Shown piece after piece: positions 41,449 through 50,794 of a DNA stretch of 64,000 bases; the stretch's first letter is position 1; every line of letters starts with the position of its first letter. A model generated the notes under the pieces. The model did not search any database. It saw nothing but the letters and a program-made list of their open reading frames with translations, and was not told the DNA's origin. This DNA is from Nonomuraea coxensis DSM 45129 (GTDB lineage: Bacteria > Actinomycetota > Actinomycetes > Streptosporangiales > Streptosporangiaceae), in assembly GCF_019397265.1 (NCBI RefSeq), contig NZ_CP068985.1:8241001-8305000 (forward strand). The letters are read 5' to 3'. The position numbers and the translations under genes were made by a program.

Positions 41449-42573
41449 ATGCGAAAGCCCTCCACCAGCACGATGGCGTCGCTCGCGGCGGTCGGCGTCG
41501 TGGCGGCGGGCACCGTGATCACGGCGCTGCTCTCCCCGCCGCGGCCGCCCAACCCGCTGGACGTGCTGCTGCCGCTCGTGGCGAGCGCGGCGACGCTGGC
41601 CAGGCGCAGGTTCCCGGTGGCGGCGCTGATCGTGGTCGCGCTCTGCGTGGCCGTCTACTACCCGTGGGGGCGGCTCGACGGGCCCCTGCTGGTGCTGGCG
41701 TTCGTGGCGCTCTACACGGCGGCCGACCTCGGGCACCTCACCGCGGCCATCGCCACCGGGGGCACGCTGCTGCTGGCCATGGGGCTCGGCGAGGCCGGCG
41801 GCACCCGGCACGTGGACGACTCCATGTTCGTCGCGATCGGCGGCTGGGTGGTGGCGGCGGTGGCGTTCGGCGGGGTGACGAGGACGCGGCGGGCATACCT
41901 GCTGGAGGCGGAGCGGCGGGCGGCCGACGCCGAGCACAGCAAGGAGGAGGAGGCCAGGCGGCGCGCGAGCGAGGAGCGGCTGCGCATCGCCAGGGAGCTG
42001 CACGACGTGCTCGGGCACAACATCTCCATGATCAACGTGCAGGCCGCGGCGGCGCTGCACGGGCTCAAGAAGCGGCCCGAGGAGGCCGAGCGGGCGCTGC
42101 GCACGATCAAGGACACCAGCAAGGAGACGCTGCGGGAGCTGCGGACCACGCTGGGGGTGCTGCGGCAGGTGGACGAGGGCGTGCCGACCGCGCCGGCCGA
42201 CAGCCTGGCCAGGATGGACGCGCTGGTCGCCGCCTCGGGCCTGACGGTGCGCACGGAGCTGGCCGGGCCGCTCGACGCGCTGCCCACCGAGGTCGACCTC
42301 GCCGCCGCCCGCATCATCAGGGAGGCGCTCACGAACGTCTCCCGCCACTCCGGCGCGGCCGAGGCCCGGCTCTCGGCCGTCTGCCGGGACGGGGAGCTCG
42401 TCGTCCGCGTGGAGGACGACGGCCCCGGTGTCACGTACGACGGAGGCAGCGGCTTCGGCCTCCGGGGCATGCGCGAGCGCGCCACCGCGCTCGGCGGCAC
42501 CCTGGAGGCCGGCCCACGCCCCGAGGGCGGCTTCCGCGTGGAAGCCCGCCTGCCGATCGAGGGAGTCCGATGA
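41449..42573 (+). CDS. NarL-type sensor histidine kinase
   Basis: A 374-aa kinase with about four N-terminal membrane segments and a short coiled coil. The H-box is RIARELHDVLGHNIS with the phosphorylated His, and the HATPase domain follows with ALTNVSRHSG, EDDGPGV and GLRGMRERA. ATG 41449 is used (GGGAGG is close); ATG 41440 is an alternative. It overlaps the response regulator gene as ATGA. The signal is unknown. Confidence 0.85.
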   Translation: MRKPSTSTMASLAAVGVVAAGTVITALLSPPRPPNPLDVLLPLVASAATLARRRFPVAALIVVALCVAVYYPWGRLDGPLLVLAFVALYTAADLGHLTAAIATGGTLLLAMGLGEAGGTRHVDDSMFVAIGGWVVAAVAFGGVTRTRRAYLLEAERRAADAEHSKEEEARRRASEERLRIARELHDVLGHNISMINVQAAAALHGLKKRPEEAERALRTIKDTSKETLRELRTTLGVLRQVDEGVPTAPADSLARMDALVAASGLTVRTELAGPLDALPTEVDLAAARIIREALTNVSRHSGAAEARLSAVCRDGELVVRVEDDGPGVTYDGGSGFGLRGMRERATALGGTLEAGPRPEGGFRVEARLPIEGVR

Positions 42574-43238
42574 TCCGCGTGCTGCTCGCCGACGACCAGA
42601 CCCTGGTACGGGCGGGGTTCCGGTCCATTCTCAGCGACGAGGACGACATCGAGGTCGTCGCCGAGGCCCCCAACGGCGAGGTCGCGGTGGCCGGCGCCCG
42701 CGAGCACCGGCCCGACGTCGTGCTCATGGACATCCGCATGCCGGAGCTGGACGGCCTGGAGGCCACCCGCAGGATCGCCGGCGACCCCCGGCTCGACGGC
42801 GTCAAGGTGATCATCCTGACCACGTTCGACCTGGACGACTACGTCTACGGGGCGCTGCGGGCGGGCGCGAGCGGCTTCCTCGTCAAGGACACCGAGCCGG
42901 CCGAGCTCATCCACGCGGTCCGGGTGGTGGCGAGGGGCGACGCGCTGATCTCGCCGTCGGTGACCCGGCGGCTGATCGCCGAGTTCGCCGGCCGGGTGAA
43001 GCGGCCCGACCCCGGCCCCCGGCTCAACGCGCTGACCGAGCGCGAGCGGGAGGTGTTGACACTGGTCGCGGCCGGGCTGTCGAACGACGAGATCGCCGCC
43101 CGGCTGGTGCTGAGCCCTGCGACGGCGAAGACGCACGTCAGCCGCATCATGACCAAGCTGGCGGCGCGCGACCGGGCGCAGCTCGTGGTGCTCGCCTACG
43201 AAGCCGGGATGATCACGCCGGGCTGGCTTACCACCTGA
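42570..43238 (+). CDS. NarL/LuxR-type response regulator
   Basis: A 222-aa regulator. The receiver domain has acidic residues in LLADDQ, the phospho-Asp in VVLMDIRMPELDG and Lys in FLVKD. The C-terminal LuxR helix-turn-helix is LTEREREVLTLVAAGLSNDE. Translationally coupled to its kinase. It lies 99 bp before cydAB, so control of respiration is possible but unproven. Confidence 0.9.
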   Translation: MIRVLLADDQTLVRAGFRSILSDEDDIEVVAEAPNGEVAVAGAREHRPDVVLMDIRMPELDGLEATRRIAGDPRLDGVKVIILTTFDLDDYVYGALRAGASGFLVKDTEPAELIHAVRVVARGDALISPSVTRRLIAEFAGRVKRPDPGPRLNALTEREREVLTLVAAGLSNDEIAARLVLSPATAKTHVSRIMTKLAARDRAQLVVLAYEAGMITPGWLTT

Positions 43239-43336
43239 GAGGTACGCCAAGGGACCCGCCTGCATCCCGTGTCGTACACGGAGATCCAGCCCCGGCGTGA
43301 CGCGGCGGCCGGTGCCGTGACCGGAGGCTTGCCGGC

Positions 43337-44590
43337 ATGGAAACGGTGGATCTCGCTCGCCTGCAGTTCGCGCTCACCGCGGGCGCGCACTTTCTCTTCG
43401 TCGCGCTCACCCTGGGTCTCGCGACCCTGGTGGCCGTGCTCCAGACCCGGGCGACGGTGACCGGCAGCCCGATCCATCTGCGGATGACCCGGTTCTGGGG
43501 CCAGCTCTACCTCATCAACTACGCGATGGGCATCGTCACGGGCCTGGTCATGGAGTTCCAGCTCGGGCTGGCGTGGAGCGGGCTCGCCGAGTACGCGGGC
43601 GACGTGTTCGGCTCGGCGCTGGCCCTTGAGACGCTGGTGGCGTTCTTCGTCGAGTCGACGTTCCTCGGGTTGTGGATCTTCGGCTGGGACCGGCTGAACC
43701 GGTGGGCGCACCTGGCGCTGATCTGGGTGGTGACGCTGACCGCGTACGCCTCGGCGTTCTGGATCATGGTGGCGAACGGCTTCCTGCAGCGCCCGGTCGG
43801 CCACGTGCTGGAAGGCGGGGCGCTGCGGCTGGCCGACTTCGGGGCGATGGTCGGCAACCCGGCCGCGCAGCTCGCGTTCTGGCACGTCCTCGGCGGGGCG
43901 CTGGTCACCGGCGGGTTCTTCATGGCCGGGGTGAGCGCCTACCACCTGCGGCGGCGGACCGCCGAGCAGGACCTCTTCCGCAAGTCGCTGCGGCTCGGGC
44001 TCGGGCTGGCGCTGCCGGCGGCGCTGTTCACGGTGGCGTTCGGCGGGATGCAGTTCGCCTACCTGCAGCCGTCGAAGAACGCGGTGTGGGCGGACCGGCC
44101 GGAGTTGATGGCCGAGACGCAGGCGGCGATGGCCGCCCTGCACGGGCCCGGCGACTACCTTCCGCCGGTGGGCGCGGTGCGGGTGGCGGGCGTGCTGATG
44201 ATGGCGCTCTGGCTGGTCATGACCCTGGTGGCGGGGCTGAGCGTGCTGCTCATGGCGTTCCGGCCGGCCGTGCGGTCCTTCCGGCTCTGGCACTGGCTGC
44301 TGACGCTGATGATCCCGGTGCCGTTCGTCACGATGCTGGCCGGATGGGTGTTCCGGGAGATGGGACGCCAGCCGTGGGCGGTGTACGGCCTGCTCACCAC
44401 GGCCGAGGCCATGTCGCCGCTGACGGCGGGGCAGGTGCGGCTGTCGCTGACCGCGTTCACGGCGGTGTTCGCGGCGCTCGTCGCGGTCAACTACTGGCTG
44501 CTGGCCCGGCACGCGCGGCGCGGTCCCGGCGCGGTCGCGCTCGGCGCCCGGCCGGCCGAGCCCGCTCCCGCCCCCGTCCCCGCGTTCTAG
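43337..44590 (+). CDS. cydA: Cytochrome bd oxidase subunit I
   Basis: A 417-aa integral membrane protein with about nine helices. Heme ligand His18 (TAGAHFLFVAL), a second conserved His in FWHVLGG, and the GRxPW motif as GRQPW near residue 343 are present. The quinol-binding Q-loop is the short type, as in most actinobacteria. It reduces O2 to water with quinol under low oxygen. ATG 43337. Followed 10 bp later by cydB. Confidence 0.9.
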   Translation: METVDLARLQFALTAGAHFLFVALTLGLATLVAVLQTRATVTGSPIHLRMTRFWGQLYLINYAMGIVTGLVMEFQLGLAWSGLAEYAGDVFGSALALETLVAFFVESTFLGLWIFGWDRLNRWAHLALIWVVTLTAYASAFWIMVANGFLQRPVGHVLEGGALRLADFGAMVGNPAAQLAFWHVLGGALVTGGFFMAGVSAYHLRRRTAEQDLFRKSLRLGLGLALPAALFTVAFGGMQFAYLQPSKNAVWADRPELMAETQAAMAALHGPGDYLPPVGAVRVAGVLMMALWLVMTLVAGLSVLLMAFRPAVRSFRLWHWLLTLMIPVPFVTMLAGWVFREMGRQPWAVYGLLTTAEAMSPLTAGQVRLSLTAFTAVFAALVAVNYWLLARHARRGPGAVALGARPAEPAPAPVPAF

Positions 44591-44600
44591 AGGAGCCGTC

Positions 44601-45341
44601 ATGGAGATCTTCGTTCTGGCCTTCTTCGCCCTCGGCTACCTCGTGCTGGCCGGGGCCGACATCGGGGTGGGCATGGCGCTGCCGTACCTGGGGCGTTCGG
44701 CGGCCGAGCGGCGCGAGGTGATCGCCGCCATCGCGCCGTTCTTCCTCGGCAACGAGGTGTGGCTGGTGGCCACCGCCGGGGTGCTCGCCGGGCTGTTCCC
44801 GGAGCTGGAGGGCGAGCTGCTGAGCGGCAACTACACGCTCGTGGTCGCGCTCGTGCTGGCCTGGGTGGTCCGCGACATGGGGCTGTGGCTGCGCGGGCGG
44901 CTGCCGCGGCCCGGCTGGCAGGCGTTCTGGGACGGCGCGACCGTGGCCGGGAGCTGGGGGCTGGCGCTGACCTGGGGGCTGCTGCTCAGCGGCGTGCTGC
45001 TCGGGCTGGAGGGGCCGATCGCGGTGCTGCCCGCGCTGGTGGTGGCCGCGCTGTTCGGCACGCACGGGCTGACGTTCGCGGCGCTGCGGCTGCGCGGCAG
45101 GCTGCGCGAGCGGGCGGGCGTGCTCACGGGCGGGAGCGGGGAGGCGCGGGCGTACGCGCTGACCGCGGCGGCGCTGCTGGCCGTCGGGGTGCTGGCGGGG
45201 CTGCGCCTCCCCCTGCATCCGGGCACGTCGGGCCCGGTGCTGGTGCCGGTGGTCCTGGCGCTCCTCCCGTTCCTGGTGGCGTCCCAGGCGTGGGTGTGGT
45301 GGACCTTCCGGCACCGGGTCACCGGGCCTTCGTACCTTTAG
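44601..45341 (+). CDS. cydB: Cytochrome bd oxidase subunit II, short form
   Basis: A 246-aa membrane protein. It starts MEIFVLAFFALGYLVLAGAD and has the conserved FFLGNEVWLVATAGVLAGLF block typical of CydB. It is about 90-130 residues shorter than classical CydB and seems to hold six or seven helices. The loss is at the C-terminal half, yet the frame is clean. ATG 44601 follows GAGGAG. No cydCD is nearby. Confidence 0.85.
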   Translation: MEIFVLAFFALGYLVLAGADIGVGMALPYLGRSAAERREVIAAIAPFFLGNEVWLVATAGVLAGLFPELEGELLSGNYTLVVALVLAWVVRDMGLWLRGRLPRPGWQAFWDGATVAGSWGLALTWGLLLSGVLLGLEGPIAVLPALVVAALFGTHGLTFAALRLRGRLRERAGVLTGGSGEARAYALTAAALLAVGVLAGLRLPLHPGTSGPVLVPVVLALLPFLVASQAWVWWTFRHRVTGPSYL

Positions 45342-45347
45342 AAGCCT

Positions 45348-47114
45348 CTAGAAGACGGGCACCCCTTCCCTGGTGAGCTTCCAGTTCGGGGCGGCGAAGT
45401 CGGCCGGGTCGATGGTGCCCTTGGCGGTGGCGTGCTCGATGAGCGCCTGGCGGATCTCCACCTGGGCGTTGTAGAGCACGGGGGCGCTGGTGACGTGCGG
45501 GAAGCCGCCGCCGCCCGACTGCCGGTAGTTGTTGATGGCGACCACGAACTCCTTGTCCGCCGGGACGGGCTGCCCGTCGTAGGTCAGGTTCGCGATGCGC
45601 TGCCCGACCGGCTTGCTGATGTCGATGTCGTACGAGACGCCGGAGAGCTGGTCGTAGTTGTAGTCGGGGGTGCCGGAGGCGTTGGTGAGCGTGGCCACGT
45701 CCACCGGCGCCCCGGGGGCGAGCTGGTTGAAGTACTTCGCCGAGTACTCCAGGTAGTCCTTGATCTGCGCGCCGGTCAGCTTGATCGCCAGCAGCGTGTT
45801 GTCGTAGACGTAGAGGCCCGCGACGTCCCTGACCCGGATGTCACCGGCGGGGAAGACCGCCGAGCGGCTGAACGGGGCCGCGATCGACAGCACCGGCAGC
45901 GTGTTGTCCGGCAGCGCCTGCTTGACCGTCTCGGTCTGCACCTGCTGGATGTAGTCGAGGATCGGCGTGTCCTTGTACGGCGACTCGGCCGCCGACAGCT
46001 CCTGCGCCGACTTGGCCACGACCTTGTTGACGTAGGCGACGGTGGTGTCGTGCTGCGGCTTCAGCAGCGAGACGATCTTCGGGTCCTCGGCGACCGTGTT
46101 GGTGTTGATCGTGGCCGACGACTTGCCGGTCACCGTCCACTTGCCGCGCTGCTTGGTGAGCTGGAAGTCCAGCCGGGACAGCCGCTGCCCCCACCGGCCC
46201 GGCTCGGTGAGCAGCACCTGCTGCCCGGTGACCTTGTTGGTGACGAACTTCTGCGGCACGTCGTTGTGCGCGTGCCCGAACAGCACCGCGTCGATGCCCG
46301 GCACCTGCTCGGCGACCAGGGCGGAGGCGTTCTCGACGGGCAGGTCGCCCCCGTAGGAGGACATGCCGTTGTCGCCCGCGTGCGCGGTCACGACGACCAC
46401 GTCCGCGCCGAGGCCGCGGATGACCGGCACCCACTTCTTCGCCGAGTCGACCAGGTCGGTGAAGCGCAGCTTGCCCTCGACGTTGGCCTTGTCCCAGATG
46501 GCCACGCCGGGGTTGGTGAGGCCGAGCACGCCGACCTTGATCGGCTTCTCCCCTGGGACCTTCATGGTCTTGATGACGAACGGCTGGTACGCGGGCAGCC
46601 CCGACGTCGCGTGCACGGCGTTCGCGCCGAGCACCGGGGCCTTCATCTGCCTGATCCAGGTGGCCAGTAGCGGCAGACCGTAGTTGAACTCGTGGTTGCC
46701 CAGGGTCACGGCGTCATAGCCGATGGCGTTCATGGCCTTGGCCATCGGGTGGGTGCTGCCGGTCTCGGTGATCGGCTCGATCTTGGCGTAGTAGTAGGCG
46801 AGCGGGGTGCCCTGGATGGTGTCGCCGGAGTCGAAGAGCAGCGTGTGGCCCGGCCCGCGCTCGGCCCTGATCGTGTTGACCAGCGTGGACACCTTGGCCA
46901 GGCCGACGCTGTTGCCGGCGCTGTCGGCGTAGGCGGTGTCCTTGAAGTAGTCCCAGTTGAGGACGTTGCTGTGCAGGTCGGACGTGCCCATGACGGTGAC
47001 GGTGACCGTCTTCGCGGGCCCGGCCTGAGCGGCCCCGGCTTGGGCGGGGAGCGCTGCCAGGGCCAGCGCGGTCAGCGCGGCGGCCCCGGCGAGGGCGAGC
47101 TTCTTGGTCTGCAT
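45348..47114 (-). CDS. Secreted 5'-nucleotidase/metallophosphoesterase
   Basis: A 588-aa exported enzyme. A Sec-type signal peptide covers about residues 1-30. The metallophosphatase domain follows with TSDLHSN, SGDTIQGTP, TLGNHEFNYG and FGHAHND metal motifs. The C-terminal 5'-nucleotidase domain contains AINNYRQSGGGGF. It hydrolyses nucleotides or related phosphoesters outside the cell. ATG 47114 is preferred because the frame before it lacks a good start. Convergent with cydB. Confidence 0.85.
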   Translation of the reverse strand: MQTKKLALAGAAALTALALAALPAQAGAAQAGPAKTVTVTVMGTSDLHSNVLNWDYFKDTAYADSAGNSVGLAKVSTLVNTIRAERGPGHTLLFDSGDTIQGTPLAYYYAKIEPITETGSTHPMAKAMNAIGYDAVTLGNHEFNYGLPLLATWIRQMKAPVLGANAVHATSGLPAYQPFVIKTMKVPGEKPIKVGVLGLTNPGVAIWDKANVEGKLRFTDLVDSAKKWVPVIRGLGADVVVVTAHAGDNGMSSYGGDLPVENASALVAEQVPGIDAVLFGHAHNDVPQKFVTNKVTGQQVLLTEPGRWGQRLSRLDFQLTKQRGKWTVTGKSSATINTNTVAEDPKIVSLLKPQHDTTVAYVNKVVAKSAQELSAAESPYKDTPILDYIQQVQTETVKQALPDNTLPVLSIAAPFSRSAVFPAGDIRVRDVAGLYVYDNTLLAIKLTGAQIKDYLEYSAKYFNQLAPGAPVDVATLTNASGTPDYNYDQLSGVSYDIDISKPVGQRIANLTYDGQPVPADKEFVVAINNYRQSGGGGFPHVTSAPVLYNAQVEIRQALIEHATAKGTIDPADFAAPNWKLTREGVPVF

Positions 47115-47150
47115 GTGCCTGGAGAGTAACCGGGACAAATTACTCAGCGG

Positions 47151-47930
47151 TTACGATTCCCCCGACGCGCCGGGAAGCTCCCGCGTCACGAACGCGCGGA
47201 TCAGCGCGGTGATCTCGGCCGGGCGCTCGTGCAGGACCACGTGGCCGCTGTCGAGCTCGGCGTACTCGCTGCCGGGGATGGCGGCGTGCATCGCGCGGGC
47301 GTGCTCGACCGGGACGAGGTAGTCGCGGGTGTTGCCGATGACCAGCGTGGGCGCGGTGATCTTGGGGAGCAGGTCGCGGACGTCCACCCTGAGGTCCAGC
47401 TCGATCTGGCGGAGGGTGCCGCGCGGCGGCTCACCCATGAGCGCCGCGACGCCGGCCTCGCGGACGAACTCGGGACTGAAGCCCACCAGCGGCCCGTACG
47501 CGGCGAAGCTCTCGGGGTCGGTGCGCGCGAGCCTGGCCCAGGTGCGCAGGCCGAGTTCGAGCCGGTCGTCGGCGAGGTGCGTCCAGCCCGCGATGAGCAC
47601 CAGCCGCCGGACCAGCTCGGGCCGCTCGGCGGCGACGGCGGCGGCCACGACCGCGCCCAGGGAGAACCCCACCAGGTCGGACGGGCCCTCGAAGGCCGCG
47701 GCGACCTGCCCGGCGAGCAGGTCCAGCGTGAGCTCGCCGCCGAGGTCGGCGGTGGCCCCGCTGCCGGCGTAGTCGGGGGTGATGACGGTGCGGACGTCGC
47801 TCAGGCCGGGCACGAGGTGGGCCCAGTTGGTGGCGGCGTCGCCGCCGGTGCCGTGCACCAGGACCAGCCCGGGCCCGTCGCCGGCGCGGCCGTAGTGGAC
47901 GGGGCCCGCGGGGTGCTGCGCGATGGGCAT
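47151..47930 (-). CDS. Alpha/beta hydrolase
   Basis: A 259-aa alpha/beta-hydrolase with oxyanion motif LVHGTGG, nucleophile elbow GFSLG (Ser near residue 94), an acid in GNTRDYLVP and a His in DSGHVVLHERP. The substrate is unknown. ATG 47930 follows GAGGAGAA. It is divergent from a TetR gene across two palindromes. Confidence 0.8.
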   Translation of the reverse strand: MPIAQHPAGPVHYGRAGDGPGLVLVHGTGGDAATNWAHLVPGLSDVRTVITPDYAGSGATADLGGELTLDLLAGQVAAAFEGPSDLVGFSLGAVVAAAVAAERPELVRRLVLIAGWTHLADDRLELGLRTWARLARTDPESFAAYGPLVGFSPEFVREAGVAALMGEPPRGTLRQIELDLRVDVRDLLPKITAPTLVIGNTRDYLVPVEHARAMHAAIPGSEYAELDSGHVVLHERPAEITALIRAFVTRELPGASGES

Positions 47931-47948
47931 CGTTCTCCTCACCCTTTC

Positions 47949-47964
47949 TGTAGTGATCGCTACA
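47949..47964. promoter_or_regulatory. TetR operator candidate, hydrolase side
   Basis: tgtagtgatcgctaca has 14 of 16 symmetric positions. It lies 19 bp upstream of the hydrolase start. Confidence 0.7.
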
Positions 47965-47979
47965 GAAAAGAACCATAAC

Positions 47980-47993
47980 ATAGCGATCGCTAT
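47980..47993. promoter_or_regulatory. TetR operator candidate, repressor side
   Basis: atagcgatcgctat is a perfect 14-bp palindrome, 12 bp before the TetR start. It shares the gcgatcgc/gtgatcgc core with the site at 47949. Confidence 0.7.
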
Positions 47994-48004
47994 AGAATGA
48001 CGGC

Positions 48005-48610
48005 ATGGCCAGGCAGCGGACATTCGACCGGGACCTCGCGCTGGAGCAGGCGCTGCGCGCGTTCTGGCGGCGCGGCTACGAGGCGACCTCGATCGCCGAG
48101 CTCACCGCCGCCATGGGCATCAAACCGCCCAGCCTGTACGCCGCCTTCGGCGACAAACGCCGCCTGTTCGAGGAGGTCGTCGCCCGCTACCAGCGCACCT
48201 ACGGCGCCTTCACCACCCGCGCGCTGGCCGAGGAGCCCACCGGGCGGCAGGCGATCGAGCGCGTGCTGCGGGAGGCCGCGGCCGAGTACGCCGACGCCGG
48301 GCACCCGCCCGGCTGCATGATCGTCTCCTCGGCGGTCAACTGCGGCCCGGAGTCCGCCGAGGTGGAGGAGCTGCTGCGCGACCACAGGAAGGAGGCCAAG
48401 GCCGCGCTCAAACGGCGCATCGACGACGACCTCGCGGCGGGCCGCATCCCGGCCGGCACCGACACGGCCGGGCTGGCCGCCTTCTACGCCTGCGTCATCC
48501 AGGGCATGTCGACGCAGTCGCGCGACGGGGCGGGACCCGCCGAACTGCGGCGGATCGCCGCCCTCGCCATGGCGGCCTATCCCACTACTGGTCCCGCTAC
48601 TGCGACATGA
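48005..48610 (+). CDS. TetR-family regulator
   Basis: A 201-aa regulator. The helix-turn-helix lies near residues 10-50 (ALEQALRAFWRRGYEATSIA, then IKPPSLYAAFGDKRRLFEEV), and the C-terminal domain includes HPPGCMIVSSAVNC. It likely represses itself and the divergent hydrolase gene. Its end overlaps the convergent GH13 gene by 14 bp. Confidence 0.85.
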   Translation: MARQRTFDRDLALEQALRAFWRRGYEATSIAELTAAMGIKPPSLYAAFGDKRRLFEEVVARYQRTYGAFTTRALAEEPTGRQAIERVLREAAAEYADAGHPPGCMIVSSAVNCGPESAEVEELLRDHRKEAKAALKRRIDDDLAAGRIPAGTDTAGLAAFYACVIQGMSTQSRDGAGPAELRRIAALAMAAYPTTGPATAT

Positions 48611-50258
48611 CGCTTGCGTCCTCGGGCGCGACCTCCGGCGGCGAGGCGCGCAGCCAGCGGCAGCCGTGCGGCTCCAGCGGCAGCTTCACCCTGGCGTCGG
48701 CCGACACGTCGAGCGTGCCGTCCACCAGCAGGTCCGTGAGCTGCTGACCCTCCAGCCCCGGCAGCTCCAGCTCGGCGTCCACCGCCGTGTCGCACAGGTT
48801 GTGCGCGACCACGACCGTGGCGCCGTCGGCGTCGCAACGGTGCGCGAAGACCGCGTGGTGCCCGGCGTCCAGCACCGTGTACGTCCCCCACGCCAGCTCC
48901 GGGCACTCCCGGTAACGCTCGATGAGGAGCTGGAACCAGCGCAGCAGCGAGGCGGTGTCCCGCTTCTGGTCGGCGACGTTGACCCGGTCGGGCGCGAAGG
49001 CGCCCTCCGGCATCTCGCGCACCGGATCGGCCGGGCTGAAGCCGCCGTCCTCCGACCACTGCATCGGGACGCGGACCGCGAGCCGGCCCTCCTCCTCAAG
49101 GTTCTCGCCCATGCCGATCTCCTCGCCGTAGAAGATGACGGGGGTGCCGGGGAGGGAGAACAGCAGGCTGTAGGCCATCTTGACGCGGCGCAGGTCGCCG
49201 CCGAGCATCGTCGGCAGCCGGCGGCGCAGGCCCCGGCCGAAGATCTGCATGTCCTTGTGGGGGCCGAAGGCGTCGAAGACCTCCTGCCGCTCCTCGTCGG
49301 TCAGCTTGTCGAGGGTGAGTTCGTCGTGGTTGCGGAGGAACATGGCCCACTGGCCGTCCTTCGGCGGCTTGGGGCGCTCGCGGAGGGCGTCGGCGAGGGG
49401 GGCGGCCTCCTGGCGGGCCAGCGACAGCCAGGTTTTCTGCATGCTGATGAAGTCGAAGCACATGGTGACCTGGTCGCCGAGACCGTCGCCGAAGTACCGC
49501 ACTAATTCCGAGTACGGCACGTTGACCTCGCCGAGCAGGATCGAGCCGCCCTTGCGGCGGGTCATGAACGCCCGCATGTCCTGAAGGAACTCGTGCGGGT
49601 CGGGCAGCTTCGGGTCGACGTTCTCGATGAGGAACGGGACGGCGTCCACCCGGAAGCCCGACAGGCCGAGCTCCATCCAGAACCCGAGGATGCGCGTGAT
49701 CTCGTCCCTGACCTCGGGGTTGGCCACGTTGAGGTCGGGCTGGTGCTTGTAGAAGCTGTGCAGGTAGTACTGCTTGGAACGGTTGTCCCACTCCCAGAGG
49801 GAGTTCTCCTTGTCGGGGAAGACCACCTTGCTCGGGTCGTCCGGCTCCGGCTTGTCGGACCAGACGTACCAGTCGCGCAACGGCGAGTTCTTGCTCTTCC
49901 GCGACTCCTTGAACCAGGGGTGCTGGTCGGAGGTGTGGTTGACGACGAGGTCGGCGATGACGCGCATGCCGCGGTCGTGGGCGGTGCGCATGAACTCCAC
50001 GAAGTCACCCAGCGTGCCGAGGCGGGGATCGATGCTGTAGAAGTCGGTGATGTCGTACCCGTCGTCCCGGTTGGGGGTCGGGAAGAACGGCATCAGCCAC
50101 AGACACGTCACGCCGAGGCCGGCGAGATAGTCGATCTGCTGCGTGAGCCCGCGGAAGTCGCCGACGCCGTCACCGTTGCCGTCCTTGAAGGTTTCCACGT
50201 CGAGGCAATAGACGACGGCGTTCTTCCACCAGACGTCAGAGGTGTACGTCAGTCGCAT
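48597..50258 (-). CDS. GH13 alpha-amylase family enzyme (trehalose synthase-like)
   Basis: A 553-aa cytoplasmic GH13 enzyme. N-terminal VVYCLDVETFKDGNGDG and LWLMPFFPTPNRDDGYDI match the trehalose synthase/maltosyltransferase group. Conserved regions: DLVVNHTS, GFRVDAVPF with the nucleophile Asp, LLGEVNVP with the Glu and FLRNHDEL with the third carboxylate. The substrate (maltose, trehalose or alpha-glucan) is not certain. ATG 50258. Monocistronic. Confidence 0.8.
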   Translation of the reverse strand: MRLTYTSDVWWKNAVVYCLDVETFKDGNGDGVGDFRGLTQQIDYLAGLGVTCLWLMPFFPTPNRDDGYDITDFYSIDPRLGTLGDFVEFMRTAHDRGMRVIADLVVNHTSDQHPWFKESRKSKNSPLRDWYVWSDKPEPDDPSKVVFPDKENSLWEWDNRSKQYYLHSFYKHQPDLNVANPEVRDEITRILGFWMELGLSGFRVDAVPFLIENVDPKLPDPHEFLQDMRAFMTRRKGGSILLGEVNVPYSELVRYFGDGLGDQVTMCFDFISMQKTWLSLARQEAAPLADALRERPKPPKDGQWAMFLRNHDELTLDKLTDEERQEVFDAFGPHKDMQIFGRGLRRRLPTMLGGDLRRVKMAYSLLFSLPGTPVIFYGEEIGMGENLEEEGRLAVRVPMQWSEDGGFSPADPVREMPEGAFAPDRVNVADQKRDTASLLRWFQLLIERYRECPELAWGTYTVLDAGHHAVFAHRCDADGATVVVAHNLCDTAVDAELELPGLEGQQLTDLLVDGTLDVSADARVKLPLEPHGCRWLRASPPEVAPEDASVMSQ

Positions 50259-50288
50259 GGTTTCCCCGACTACCCCTGCTCCGGCGAA

Positions 50289-50485
50289 TCAGGCGAGCTT
50301 GGCGGCGATGGCGTCGAGTATCCAGTCGAGACCGATGTCGAAGGAGGTGCCCGGGTCCGTTTCCGTGCCCTCGCGGACGAACCTGGCCAGGGCCGGATAG
50401 CGGCCCGTGTCCAGCATCCGCGTCAGGTAGGCGCCGTGGGCGCGCTGCCAGTCGTGCTCGGACAGCCCCGTGGCGCGCTCACGGC
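50289..50485 (-). pseudogene. C-terminal remnant of a TetR-family gene
   Basis: The minus strand reads ERATGLSEHDWQRAHGAYL and onward to FDIGLDWILDAIAAKLA and stop at 50289. This is typical of a TetR ligand domain end. No DNA-binding part precedes it; the frame runs into an oppositely oriented fragment. Confidence 0.65.
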
Positions 50486-50701
50486 TGGGCGGAACCCCTG
50501 CTCGACCTGCTCAGGCGCGGTGACGCCGTCACGCACCGCCCGCTGCACGCCCTGCCGGTGCCGCACGCCTGGGCCCACGTCCCCGGGGTGACGTTGCTCG
50601 GCGACGCCGCCGCGGCCGGGCTCGACCGCATCGTCGGCCCCGACCCGGCCGCCGCGATCGCCTTCTTCGACGAGCTCCAGAGCCCCGACCAGGTCCGTTA
50701 G
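50486..50701 (+). pseudogene. Remnant of a TetX-like FAD monooxygenase
   Basis: The plus strand reads WAEPLLDLLRRGDAV and HALPVPHAWAHVPGVTLLGD, the late FAD-binding motif of TetX-type flavin monooxygenases, and then ends in IAFFDELQSPDQVR. The N-terminal two thirds and part of the C-terminus are missing. Together with the TetR tail it marks a deletion between what was probably a divergent TetR/monooxygenase pair. Confidence 0.65.
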
Positions 50702-50794
50702 GGCGGCGTTTGTGGGGGAATGGCGTTCCATCGACGGGCCGCGATCCGCGCCACTAAGGTTCGAACGCGACGACAACTCAGAAAGGCCCCCCAT

